Below are positions 51,411 through 60,321 of a DNA stretch of 64,000 nucleotides, in pieces. The position numbers and the translations under genes were made by a program. The notes below the pieces were generated by a model. That model saw only the letters and a program-made list of their open reading frames with translations, did no database searches and was not told the origin of the DNA. This DNA comes from Alistipes onderdonkii (GTDB taxonomy: Bacteria > Bacteroidota > Bacteroidia > Bacteroidales > Rikenellaceae): NCBI RefSeq assembly GCF_025145285.1, contig NZ_CP102251.1:2294001-2358000 (forward strand). The letters run 5' to 3'. Within the stretch, counting starts at the first letter, position 1. Each line of letters starts with the position of its first letter.

Positions 51411-51430
51411 TGTCATTGGTTTTTGTTGGG

Positions 51431-54400
51431 TTAGAATGTCATGTTAAGGCCGATGTTGATGACACGCTGTACGGGGAACCAGCTGCCGTCGCCGTTCTTG
51501 ATCTCGGGATCCATGTCGACGTCGCCCAGGTTGTCGAACGTGAGCAGGTTCTGTCCCTGCACGTAGATGCGGACGTTCTGGATGCCGGCTTTCGAAGTCC
51601 AGGCTTTGGGCAGCGTGTAACCGATCTCGACGTTTTTCAGGCGGATGTACGAAGCGTCGTAGAGGAAGAGGCTCGAATACTGCTGTTTATTGTTGTTGTG
51701 GATGCCGTAGTGCAGAGCGGGGTATTTCGCCGTAGCTGCCGTTTCGGGCGTCCAGCGGTCGAGGTGCATCCGGCGCACCTTGCCGATACGCGACTGGTCG
51801 TAGAGCGGGAAATCCCATACGGCCGGGCCGCTCAGCTGTACGGAGCAGAGTGCCGAGCCCTGCCACAGCATGCTGAAGTCGAAGCCCTTGTAGGAGAGTC
51901 CCAGCGGAATACCGAACTGGATCTCGGGCGTACGGGGGTTGCCGATGGCGGCACGGTCGTAGTTGTTGACCACGCCGTCGCCGTTGAGGTCTTTGTAGAC
52001 CACGTCGCCCGGCTGTACGGGGCCCCAGATGGCGAATCCGCTGCCGCCGTTCATCGCGTTCAGGCGGTCGGCCTCGCCCTGGTCGGCCACGAAGTGGTCG
52101 AAGATGTAGCAGAAATTCTCATCGAGGCGTTTGCCGGTCTGGTAACGCCACGGGCAGTCACGGCCGTTGTTGTCGATGTAGGAGATTTCGTTGCAGTATT
52201 TTATCTTGTTGCGTGCGAACGTGAAGTTCGGGCGGATGTAGTAGCGGAAATGCTGCCCGATATGACCGTTCCAGCCGATTTCGAATTCGACGCCGTGGTT
52301 GTCGACGATACCCGAGTTGACGATCGGGGCGACCTGCCCGACGATGTAGGGGAACCCGACCTTGTCATCCCCCGAGAGCGAAGTGAGGATGTCGTAGCGG
52401 TGCTCCTTGAAGATATCGAGCGTGAAGGTCAGCCGCTGGTTGAAGAACTGGGCGTCGATACCGAAGTTGAACTTGCGGGCCTTCTCCCACGTCAGGTTCG
52501 GATTGGCGAACACGCCCTCGACCAGGTAGCTGGTATAGCCGGCCTCGGTCTCGCCGAAATAGGTGGTCATGCCGTCCGACGACTTGTAGTATTGCAGGTA
52601 GGAGAAACGGTTGCCCGAAAGCTGGTCGTTACCCACCAGACCGTACGATGCGCGCAGCTTGAGGTGGTCGAGCCACTTTACGTCCCTCATGAATCGCTCC
52701 TGCGTGATGACCCAGCCGACGGCGCCTGCCGGGAATACGCCGTAGCGCTTGCCGCGGGCGAAGTTCTCCGAGCCGTTGTAACCGATGTTGAACTCGAAGA
52801 GGTACTTGTTCCGGTAGTCGTAGGTCGCGCGGCCTGAAAATCCCATGTAGCGATAGGGAACCTGGTTGCTGATGACCTTGTTCTGCAGGTAGAAGAGCAG
52901 CATGCCCGACACGTTGTGGTCGCCGAATTTGCGGGCGTAGTCCAGGCGCGCCTGGAAACGCGACGTCCCTTCGGGCGAGCCGTGGCTGATGCTGTTGCTT
53001 TGCGCATCGTCCGTGGTTCGCTGGTTGGCGGTTACATAGGTGCCGTTCTTGATCCAGTAGTCGGCGTTGTTCTTCCACTCGTCGATACTGTATTCGGTGG
53101 GGAGCATCCACGTCGAATAGCCCGGGTAGGTCAGGTTGCCCGTGCTGTGGGTCGGCACGCTGTTGTTGATGGTGTGCTGGTTGTAGGTGTCGTAGGAGAA
53201 CTGCGCGGCGACGCTCAGGCCCTTGGTGATGAAGTCCAGGTCGTGGCTCAGTTTGAACGATCCCTGCAGGTAGCGGCGCGTACGTTTGCTGAAGCCGGTG
53301 CGGTTGAGCTGCCCGAGCATATTGTAACGGTAGTCGTTGTCGGCATAGAGCAGGTAGCCGCCGTTCTCCTCGAAATCGGCCTGGTTGACGTCGTTGTGGT
53401 TGTTGGGCAGGATGATCGGCAGGTAGGGGGGCTGCGTGTTGGCCAGCGAGATGATGTTGGCCGCCGTGGCGCCCGGGTAGTTGTATTCCGTGACGCGGGC
53501 GCCCAGGTCGACCGAGATCTTCAGCCGCTTGGTGGCGTCGACATCGACGTTGGCGCGGAAGTTATAGCGCAGGAACTTGTTGACGTTGTCGGAGTTCGAA
53601 TGCTTGTAGTTGCCGCCCTGGTTGTAGTAGCTGCCGAGGATGAAATAACGGGCGCGGTCGGTGCCGCCTCGTACCGAAAGGCTGTAATCCTGGAGGATCG
53701 ACGGTTTGAATGCGTAGTCGAAGTAATCCCAGTTGTAGCCCAGGCCGTCGGAGTTGTCGCCCTTGGCGCGGCGGAAATTGCTGATCGTCTCCTGGGAGAA
53801 GAGCGATGCCGAGCCGGGATCCAGCGAGGGGTTGTCGTTGAGCATCGCCTCGTTGTAGAGGGTCGCATAGTCTGCCGAACCCAGGTAGTCGGGGTAACGG
53901 ATGGGTTCGCTGACACCGACCGACGCCTTGAAATCGACGGTCGGTTTTTCGCCTTTTCGGCCGCGCTTGGTCGTGACGATGATCACGCCGTTGGCGCCGC
54001 GGATACCGTAGGGTGCCGTCGCCGAAGCATCCTTGAGGATCGTGAAGGTCTCGATCTCGTCCGGGGAGAGGTAGCTCATGTCGCGCTCGATACCGTCGAC
54101 GATCATGATCACGTCCGACTTGCCGTAGGTCGATTTACCGCGAATGTTGAGCTGTGCGGCGTCGTTACCCGGTTCGCCGCCGTTGAACTGGTTGACCAGC
54201 AGGCCCGGCATGCGCCCGGCCAGCGCATTGTTGATGTTGGCCGTGGGGGACTGCTTGAGGTCTTTGGTGGTGATCGTCGAGATCGAACCGGTGATGGTCT
54301 CCTTCTTCTGTACGTTGTAACCTACCACCACGACCTCTTCGAGCGCCTTGCTGTCCTCGACCATCGTGATGTCGATCCTCGTGCGGTTGTTTACGTTTAT

Positions 54401-54694
54401 CTCCTGCGGGGCATAGCCGATGTAGGAGACCATCAGCGTCGCTTCGGCGTAGGGAACCGTGATCGTATAGCTGCCGTCGGAGTTCGATACGCTGCCCGAG
54501 GAGGTGCCTTTGACGACGATGGTCACGCCGATCAGCGGGCTTCCCGCGTCATCCTTGATGATACCCGAGACCTTCAGCTGCGAGGAACGCGCCTGGGTGT
54601 CCGGGGCGGCTGCCGTCCTGTCCGGAGAGGCCGTGGCGGCCCCTCCCAGACAAAACAGACACAATATCAGTGTTATAATATGATATTTATTCAT
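51431..54694 (-). CDS. SusC-like TonB-dependent outer-membrane transporter
   Basis: The 1087-residue transporter has a signal peptide, a carboxypeptidase-D-like domain (KVSGIIKDDAGSPLIGVTIVVKG), a TonB box region (EEVVVVGYNVQ), a plug with VIMIVDGIERDMSYLSPDEIETFTILKDASATAPYGIRGANGVIIVTT, and a barrel ending in VINIGLNMTF. It moves oligosaccharides into the periplasm. It is 25 bases after the surface lipoprotein gene and 20 before susD. No separate promoter is seen. Confidence 0.96.
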   Translation of the reverse strand: MNKYHIITLILCLFCLGGAATASPDRTAAAPDTQARSSQLKVSGIIKDDAGSPLIGVTIVVKGTSSGSVSNSDGSYTITVPYAEATLMVSYIGYAPQEINVNNRTRIDITMVEDSKALEEVVVVGYNVQKKETITGSISTITTKDLKQSPTANINNALAGRMPGLLVNQFNGGEPGNDAAQLNIRGKSTYGKSDVIMIVDGIERDMSYLSPDEIETFTILKDASATAPYGIRGANGVIIVTTKRGRKGEKPTVDFKASVGVSEPIRYPDYLGSADYATLYNEAMLNDNPSLDPGSASLFSQETISNFRRAKGDNSDGLGYNWDYFDYAFKPSILQDYSLSVRGGTDRARYFILGSYYNQGGNYKHSNSDNVNKFLRYNFRANVDVDATKRLKISVDLGARVTEYNYPGATAANIISLANTQPPYLPIILPNNHNDVNQADFEENGGYLLYADNDYRYNMLGQLNRTGFSKRTRRYLQGSFKLSHDLDFITKGLSVAAQFSYDTYNQHTINNSVPTHSTGNLTYPGYSTWMLPTEYSIDEWKNNADYWIKNGTYVTANQRTTDDAQSNSISHGSPEGTSRFQARLDYARKFGDHNVSGMLLFYLQNKVISNQVPYRYMGFSGRATYDYRNKYLFEFNIGYNGSENFARGKRYGVFPAGAVGWVITQERFMRDVKWLDHLKLRASYGLVGNDQLSGNRFSYLQYYKSSDGMTTYFGETEAGYTSYLVEGVFANPNLTWEKARKFNFGIDAQFFNQRLTFTLDIFKEHRYDILTSLSGDDKVGFPYIVGQVAPIVNSGIVDNHGVEFEIGWNGHIGQHFRYYIRPNFTFARNKIKYCNEISYIDNNGRDCPWRYQTGKRLDENFCYIFDHFVADQGEADRLNAMNGGSGFAIWGPVQPGDVVYKDLNGDGVVNNYDRAAIGNPRTPEIQFGIPLGLSYKGFDFSMLWQGSALCSVQLSGPAVWDFPLYDQSRIGKVRRMHLDRWTPETAATAKYPALHYGIHNNNKQQYSSLFLYDASYIRLKNVEIGYTLPKAWTSKAGIQNVRIYVQGQNLLTFDNLGDVDMDPEIKNGDGSWFPVQRVINIGLNMTF

Positions 54695-54719
54695 AACCGT
54701 ATTGTATTCTTATTGGGTT

Positions 54720-57155
54720 TTACTCTCTTGTCGTGATTCTGATTGTCGTTTCCGCCGAATTGGTTTTGGAAGCCTCGTCGCATACGGTCTTCTTATCTTC
54801 GACACCCTTTTCCCAGGTTTTCTGGAAGACATAGACCGCTCCGACGCTGGTCGCCTGGTAGAGCGTCGCATCGATGGTGCACTTGCAGGTGCAGTTCGTG
54901 ATCGTGGTGACCTTGTCGTTTTCTATGGCGACGATGCCGGCCACGATCGGGCGCCATTTGTCGGTTTTGTGGTTGGCCACTGCCGTAATGTCGCCGTAGT
55001 TCTCGCAACCGTCGAAAACGGCATTGTCGTCTCCGGATACGGCGATACCCGCGATGTCGCGCTCGACGGCCGCCGTGAGGTTGCCGCGGTTGATGCAGTT
55101 TTTCAACGTGAAGGCTCCGGCGACCTTGCCGGCGATGCCGCCCATGTAGAAGAGGTCGTAGTCGGCCATCGTGGGGCTGGTCATGTTACCTGTGTTGATG
55201 CAGTTTTCGATCAGGGCCGGCGACGCCACCTTTTCGGCAATGCCGATCAGACCGCCGACCGATGCCGTCGACGCCGCGATGTCGGCCTCGTTGCGGCAGT
55301 TGGTCATCCTGAGCGTATAACCCAGGCCTGCGTCCGATCCGACGCAGCCTACGATACCGCCCGTGCGGCGATATTTCGTGCCGTTGGAGTTGTTGAACGT
55401 GATCTTGCCCTTGTTGACACAATTGTCGAACACGCCGTAGCCGGTGGCCAGGATACCGCCCAGCGAGTGGAACTGGTGCCCCGGATCGGCGAAGGTGACG
55501 GTGAAGGTGCCTTCGTTGGTGCAGTTGCTGAACGTCCAGTTCGATTTCTCGGCATGGCCGAACAATCCTCCGTATTGGCCGGTGTCGACGGCGCCCGGGA
55601 AGTCGAAGCTGAAATTGCCTTTGTTCGTGCAGTTCACGAGCGACCCTTCCGTTTTGTCCGCGGTGCCGGCGACGATGCCGCCGATGAACTCCGTCCGGGC
55701 TGTCCCCGTGATGATGAATTCGCCCGTATTGTGGCAATCGGTGTAGACCGAACCGACGTTGGCCAGGCCGATCAGCCCGCCGAGATAACCTGCCGTGGCA
55801 ACGGTTTTCGCCCCGGAGAAGGACAGTGTGGCCTTGTTGGTGACTTTCGTCAGTGCCGCGCCGTTGTTATAGACGGCCAGCGTGCCGGCTACTACCGGGG
55901 TGGCTTGCGATACGGACATGCTGCCCGCCAGCGAGAGGTTCTTTATTTCGGCCGTTGCGTCGAGCGTGTGGAACAGGCCGAGTTCCTTCGAGTCCTGATC
56001 CGCCAGCTTGACGGTGATCGTATTGTTCAGGCCGTCGAAAGTCCCTTTGAACGGATTGGCGGCCGAACCTACGAAGCTGGTTTGGGTAAGGGTGCTCAGG
56101 TCGATGTCGCTGACAAGGACGATCCTGCCGCCGTTGGTGTAGGCGTCGAGCGGCGCCCCTTCGGTCACCGCGTTGCCGAAGGCTACGAACTCTTCGGGGG
56201 TCGAGATGCCCTTCCAGCTCAGGCGGACGCTGAACGATGCCGTGAGCTCTTCCGCCGAAACGGCTGCGAACTCTATCGTGCCCGCACCGGTGCAGTCCGC
56301 GCCGTCGGCCGGAGCCGTGACTTTGAGCACCGAATTTTCGATGTCGAGTGCGATGTCCCAGCCTTTGAGTGCCGTGATGTCGCACGTGGCTACGTTGGTG
56401 ACGGTGCAGGGGATGTCGCGCTGCTCGCCGAAGGCGAATTTGTAATCGGCCTCGGCAAAGGAGATGATCGGCAACTTGGTTGAGAGTTCGACGGGGATCG
56501 ACGCACCCTCGCCGGCCGTCCCGCGGACGCTCAGCGGCGTAACCTTGACGCTGCCTTCCATGGCCGGGTCGGCCTCCTCCTGCGTGGGCGCGGTGACGGT
56601 CAGCAGGCCCGCATCGACATCGGCCGTGTAAGTCCATCCCTTGGGGACGCTTACGTCGAGCGACGCGGTGTTCTCGCTGGTGAATTCGAATTCCATGCTC
56701 TTCCCGTAGGAGAATACATGGGTCTTCGAGATTGTCTCTTCGTCGAATGTGAGCGTGATGTCGTTTTCCAGGGCGGCTACGGCGAGCGTATAGGTCTCCG
56801 TGCGGCCGGCCTGAGACTGTATTTCGATGACCACGTCGCCGCTGGCCTTGGCTCCCAGGTCGGAAGCGGCGGGCGCAGTGACCGAACAGCTCCGGGAGCT
56901 GGGGATCACGGTGCATTTCCAGCCCGTGGGCGGGGTGGCCACTGTATAAGTGACGAATGCACTCTTTAAGGTATAAGTGGCCGTCGTGCCGAACCGCATG
57001 CTTTGGAGGCCCTCGATCAGGTTGCCCTCCGCGTCATAGAGTTCGAATACGATCGCACCGTCTTCTGCCTCTACATCCTCGATGCCGCAGGAGCTGGACA
57101 GCAATAGCGGTGCGGCAAAAAGCATGTAAATAAGAAAATGAAGAGATTTTCTCAT
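54720..57155 (-). CDS. PUL surface lipoprotein with repeated CxNxG units
   Basis: The 811-residue lipoprotein starts LLLSSSCGIED, with Cys near residue 23. Three or four Ig- or BACON-like domains follow (residues about 30-290), such as WKCTVIPSSRSCSVTAPA and GWTYTADVDAGLLTVTAPTQ. The second half has repeated units like NCTNEGTFTV, DCHNTGEFII, NCVNKGKITF and NCINTGNMTS, GLUG-like motifs that would form a right-handed beta-helix. The protein probably sits at the surface next to SusC/SusD and holds the glycan or tissue. It is not a known glycoside hydrolase. It lies 25 bases before susC and begins the structural part of the PUL. Confidence 0.75.
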   Translation of the reverse strand: MRKSLHFLIYMLFAAPLLLSSSCGIEDVEAEDGAIVFELYDAEGNLIEGLQSMRFGTTATYTLKSAFVTYTVATPPTGWKCTVIPSSRSCSVTAPAASDLGAKASGDVVIEIQSQAGRTETYTLAVAALENDITLTFDEETISKTHVFSYGKSMEFEFTSENTASLDVSVPKGWTYTADVDAGLLTVTAPTQEEADPAMEGSVKVTPLSVRGTAGEGASIPVELSTKLPIISFAEADYKFAFGEQRDIPCTVTNVATCDITALKGWDIALDIENSVLKVTAPADGADCTGAGTIEFAAVSAEELTASFSVRLSWKGISTPEEFVAFGNAVTEGAPLDAYTNGGRIVLVSDIDLSTLTQTSFVGSAANPFKGTFDGLNNTITVKLADQDSKELGLFHTLDATAEIKNLSLAGSMSVSQATPVVAGTLAVYNNGAALTKVTNKATLSFSGAKTVATAGYLGGLIGLANVGSVYTDCHNTGEFIITGTARTEFIGGIVAGTADKTEGSLVNCTNKGNFSFDFPGAVDTGQYGGLFGHAEKSNWTFSNCTNEGTFTVTFADPGHQFHSLGGILATGYGVFDNCVNKGKITFNNSNGTKYRRTGGIVGCVGSDAGLGYTLRMTNCRNEADIAASTASVGGLIGIAEKVASPALIENCINTGNMTSPTMADYDLFYMGGIAGKVAGAFTLKNCINRGNLTAAVERDIAGIAVSGDDNAVFDGCENYGDITAVANHKTDKWRPIVAGIVAIENDKVTTITNCTCKCTIDATLYQATSVGAVYVFQKTWEKGVEDKKTVCDEASKTNSAETTIRITTRE

Positions 57156-57528
57156 AAATGAAAGTTTTAGGGTTGAATATTTGGATGAATGAATGGTTCG
57201 TAGTCGTAAAAGTCCGGGGTCGCAGTCTTTACTTTGTCATAGGCATGTCCGTATTTTAAAGGTTGGTGAAAAGATATTGAATGAAAGACAAATGAAGATC
57301 AAAGAGAAATATATTCGATTTCCTATCGTGCTCTTTTGTGTTTATTTCAGAGAAAATGCCGCTTTGTTGTTTGTAAAAGTATGCTTTTGGGAAATGTGTG
57401 TCAACAGCATCAAAATGAAATATGAATGCGTATTTCAACCAATATTCTGGTAAATAGCATGTTATTTCCGTAGGCCGGGTGTTATTATATGAATTCCGTA
57501 TGAATTGCCGGCGCGGGATTTCCGGCTG
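57156..57528 (-). other. AT-rich intergenic region upstream of the PUL lipoprotein
   Basis: This 373-base gap between the lipoprotein start and the regulator stop is much richer in A+T than its surroundings. I find no TAnnTTTG on the minus strand and no convincing gene; short open frames such as 57256-57438 lack any supporting feature. It probably holds the PUL promoter and operator. Confidence 0.5.
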
Positions 57529-58418
57529 TCAGACGATCTCCATGATCCGGCGTTCGAATTCGGCGGGCGGGCATTTTGCCGCGTTCCGCAGCCGGTTGCG
57601 GTAGGTGTAGACCGTATTTATGGAGATATGCAGGAACTGGGCGATTTCGCTGTTGCCCGTGATGCCCAGCCGGATCACGGCCAGCAGCCGGAATTCGGTG
57701 TTGAGGCCGGACGTTTTCATTTGCTCCCCGTCCCGCAGCAGGGCATTGGCCTTTTCCACGAAGTCGGGATAAAGCGAAAGGAATACCCGGTCGAATTCGT
57801 GGAAGAACGATTTGTATTCCTGCTCGATGGGCGTAGGCGAGCGCAACTCACGCAAAAGGCGCTCCTGCCCGTACGAGAGCGCAGTCTTGTAGAGGTGTGT
57901 GCGGTGACGTTCTAATTTGTTGATGTAGAACGTGCTGCGTTGCATGTAGTAACGCAGGTATTTGTCTTTGATGGTATTGGCCTGGGAGAGTTCCCGGGTG
58001 GCTGTTTCGTGGCGGAGGCTGCTTGCGGCGAGCTGTTCGCTGAGTTCGTGCAGCCGGGCGTCGGTTTGCGCATGCTGCGCACGCAACCGTTTGATTTGGT
58101 GTTTTTGCCTGAGGGCGAGCGAGATGGCCGCCAGTAGGAGGAATGCGCCCGTTGCGATGGCCGGCAGTGCGGCCTTGCTTTTCCGCGGGCTTCGGGCTTG
58201 CGTGATCCCCGCTGTTGCCGGCGCGGGGTCAGCGTTGTTTTTGCCGGCTTCGCCGCCGCGCGAAGCCGACAGGACTATTCGTTCCGGCAGTATGTTGCCG
58301 GCTCCCGAAATTAAAAGAGGGAAATCCCCCCCCCACGCATTGTGCGGACGATAAAGTCATTTGTCGGGACGCAGCAGCAGATCAGCAGGCCGGTAAGCAG
58401 AAGGAAATTACGGTTCAT
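57529..58418 (-). pseudogene. DUF6377-type PUL regulator, split by a G9 tract
   Basis: ATG 58418 begins a signal peptide (FLLLTGLLICCCVPT) and runs into nine Gs at 58334-58326, then stops (TAA) after 35 codons. The frame shifted by one base holds the rest: a short Gly/Ala/Pro-rich stretch, a membrane helix (AIATGAFLLLAAISLAL), a coiled coil and a DUF6377 domain (NTIKDKYLRYYMQRSTFYINKLERHR) ending in a LuxR-like helix-turn-helix (FLHISINTVYTYRNRLRNAAK). One added G would join them into 296 residues. Full-length DUF6377 proteins have about 300 residues of TPR before the membrane helix, missing here. A perfect minus-seven box upstream supports ATG 58418. It may regulate the PUL. Confidence 0.75.
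58326..58334 (-). repeat. Homopolymer G9 tract (minus strand) in the PUL regulator
   Basis: Nine consecutive Cs on the plus strand, in codons 29-31 of the frame from ATG 58418. G10 or G7 would put the signal peptide in frame with the rest of the protein. Confidence 0.85.
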
Positions 58419-58447
58419 ATCTGGTCGAGGGTTAGGTTGTCGTAATA

Positions 58448-58455
58448 CAAATATA
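58448..58455 (-). promoter_or_regulatory. Minus-seven box (TATATTTG) for the PUL regulator
   Basis: Plus-strand CAAATATA is TATATTTG on the minus strand, 30 bases upstream of ATG 58418. Confidence 0.65.
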
Positions 58456-58513
58456 CATTTTAAAATCGGGACTGCCGGGATTTTGTCCGGGCGGTTGCGA
58501 TTTTAATGCGTTT

Positions 58514-60115
58514 TCAGTCCGCCGGGCATTGCAGGAATTCGCCGGTGGCGTCGCCGTAATCCCCGGCCCGGGTTATCCGGTTCTGGGTGTAGGTGTTGCC
58601 GAAGGGGGCGGTCGCACGGACGACTACCTTGGCGTCGGGGTTTTTCAGTTTGTAGCTGAACAGGTGGTGGCACGGTGCGCTCGCGCTCTTCTTCGGGAAA
58701 CTTTTTACCCCGGTGTGGTATCCCCTGATCCAGAGATCGCCGATGGAAGGATCCATTTTCTCCATTTCGCCGGAAAGTTCCCCGTCCTCGAATACCTCGA
58801 TTTTCCATTTGCCGCCCATGCCCGCGAAAAATACGTTGGCAAGTATGACGTCGCTGCCCATCCCGTAGGTATAAGAGGCTCGTTCGCTGCCGAAAATGTC
58901 GTCCCCGCGGTAGAGCCGGAGCTGGTAGTCGCGGCTGTGCCCCGTACCTTTGAAATAGGCGTCGGTTATCTCCGTTCCCGAGACCGTCATGACCGAATAG
59001 CCGTTCGGGACGCCGTCCCCGGCGCAATGCGACCGCCAGAAATAACCGCAGGCCGCACCCATGATATATTCCGACGTGCCGTATTCCGTTTCCATGTAGG
59101 GTTGGAAGAAATGGGTATGGCCGCATGCGGTCACTGTGTTCTCATAGGGGGCTATCAGCGAAAAAACGGCGTCGTGGTTCCTGTGCGAGGTGTGGTCGCG
59201 CTCGGGGATGTGGTAATACAGGAAGATCATTTTGTCCTTGCCGACGAAGGCGAGATCCTGCCTGAGCCACTGCAGCTGGATGTCCGAGAACCCGGCATGG
59301 TATTTCGCGCCTTTTTTCTGCTCCTCGAAAGAGTCTACGTTGTCCATGCACACGAAATGCACGTCGCCGACATTGAACGAATACCAACGCGGCCCCAGTG
59401 CCTTGGAGAAGGTTTCGCCGGAGTAATCCATGGCATCCTTGTCGTGGTTGCCTGCCGTTGCGTAATAGGGCACCCCGAGCGTTCCCATTACCCGCTTGTG
59501 TTTCAGGTGGCTCTGCCCATCACCCCGGCCCACGACATCGCCCAGCGCGATGGCTACCGCGTAGGTGCCGGCCTGGCCGAGCGTGCGTTTCATGTCGGCG
59601 ATCGTCTCCCGTTCATAGCGGACGATCTGCTGGTCGCTGTCGGATTGCGGGTCGCCGACCAGCAACAGGGTGAAGTTTTGTTGGGACTGCGGTACGGTGC
59701 GTAACCTGAAATCGGCGCGGAGTTTCCCCGGTTTTCCGGCTGCAGGCTCGATCGGGACGTAAAAATCGGGGTAGCTCCCGAATCCCTGCTGGCCTGTCGT
59801 CTCGTATCCGGCCGGGACTGAGATGAACAGGTGCGTGGCCGAAGGGTCGCACCTGAGCGTGTACCGTCCTTTTTTGTCGGTTGCGACACAATTGCGGCCG
59901 TCGCTTACGACGACCCCGGACACCGGGGTTCCGGTTTCGTCGGTCACTTTGCCTGAGGCCGTCGCGGAGCAGGTTTGGCCGGAGATTCCGGCGGCGGTGT
60001 CCTGGGCGGCAGCGGGTGTGCCGTAGCCGGTTTGCAGGGCGAACAGCAGGGCGAACAGGATGGATAATCTCCCGCGGCGGAGGTAGGCTGAAAGAGTCCG
60101 GAATTTCTTTTCCAT
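58514..60115 (-). CDS. Calcineurin-like metallophosphoesterase, secreted (PUL)
   Basis: The 533-residue paralogue of the 47780 protein shares its layout: signal peptide (LFALLFALQTGYGTPAAAQ, no lipobox), regulatory-like domain (GKVTDETGTPVSGVVVSDG), and phosphoesterase core with VGDPQSDSD, LGDVVGRGD, AGNHDKD, FLYYHIPERD and CGHTHFFQPY. The C-terminal domain ends with KVVVRATAPFGNTYTQ, nearly the same as its paralogue. The two differ in anchoring, so one may act at the surface and one in the periplasm. It begins upstream of the regulator on the same strand with its own minus-seven box 24 bases before ATG 60115, divergent from the GH38 gene. Confidence 0.88.
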   Translation of the reverse strand: MEKKFRTLSAYLRRGRLSILFALLFALQTGYGTPAAAQDTAAGISGQTCSATASGKVTDETGTPVSGVVVSDGRNCVATDKKGRYTLRCDPSATHLFISVPAGYETTGQQGFGSYPDFYVPIEPAAGKPGKLRADFRLRTVPQSQQNFTLLLVGDPQSDSDQQIVRYERETIADMKRTLGQAGTYAVAIALGDVVGRGDGQSHLKHKRVMGTLGVPYYATAGNHDKDAMDYSGETFSKALGPRWYSFNVGDVHFVCMDNVDSFEEQKKGAKYHAGFSDIQLQWLRQDLAFVGKDKMIFLYYHIPERDHTSHRNHDAVFSLIAPYENTVTACGHTHFFQPYMETEYGTSEYIMGAACGYFWRSHCAGDGVPNGYSVMTVSGTEITDAYFKGTGHSRDYQLRLYRGDDIFGSERASYTYGMGSDVILANVFFAGMGGKWKIEVFEDGELSGEMEKMDPSIGDLWIRGYHTGVKSFPKKSASAPCHHLFSYKLKNPDAKVVVRATAPFGNTYTQNRITRAGDYGDATGEFLQCPAD

Positions 60116-60139
60116 CGTATTTTAGCTTTAAAGTTATGG

Positions 60140-60147
60140 CAAATATA
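60140..60147 (-). promoter_or_regulatory. Minus-seven box (TATATTTG) for the upstream phosphoesterase gene
   Basis: Plus-strand CAAATATA is TATATTTG on the minus strand, 24 bases before ATG 60115. Confidence 0.6.
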
Positions 60148-60244
60148 TAAGTTTTATTTTAATACAGGTATTAAAAAGAGATTAAAAGGAAATTTATTTT
60201 TGATTATTTGTTGTGTTTATGTTGCTATTTGTCTTGCCTTTTAT

Positions 60245-60252
60245 TACTTTTG
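60245..60252 (+). promoter_or_regulatory. Minus-seven box (TACTTTTG) for the GH38 gene
   Basis: TACTTTTG fits TAnnTTTG, about 70 bases upstream of ATG 60322. The 206-base gap to the phosphoesterase gene is AT-rich and holds both divergent boxes. Confidence 0.6.
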
Positions 60253-60321
60253 TCCGCAACGTAGTCGAAGTCCGGTCAACTTCCATCTTCTTTTCATCAC
60301 TAAATTTTTAAGCAAGCAAAT

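Noticed and set aside
57256..57438. A 60-codon minus-strand frame in the PUL promoter region
   Set aside because: Short, AT-rich, with no ribosome-binding site, signal or family resemblance.
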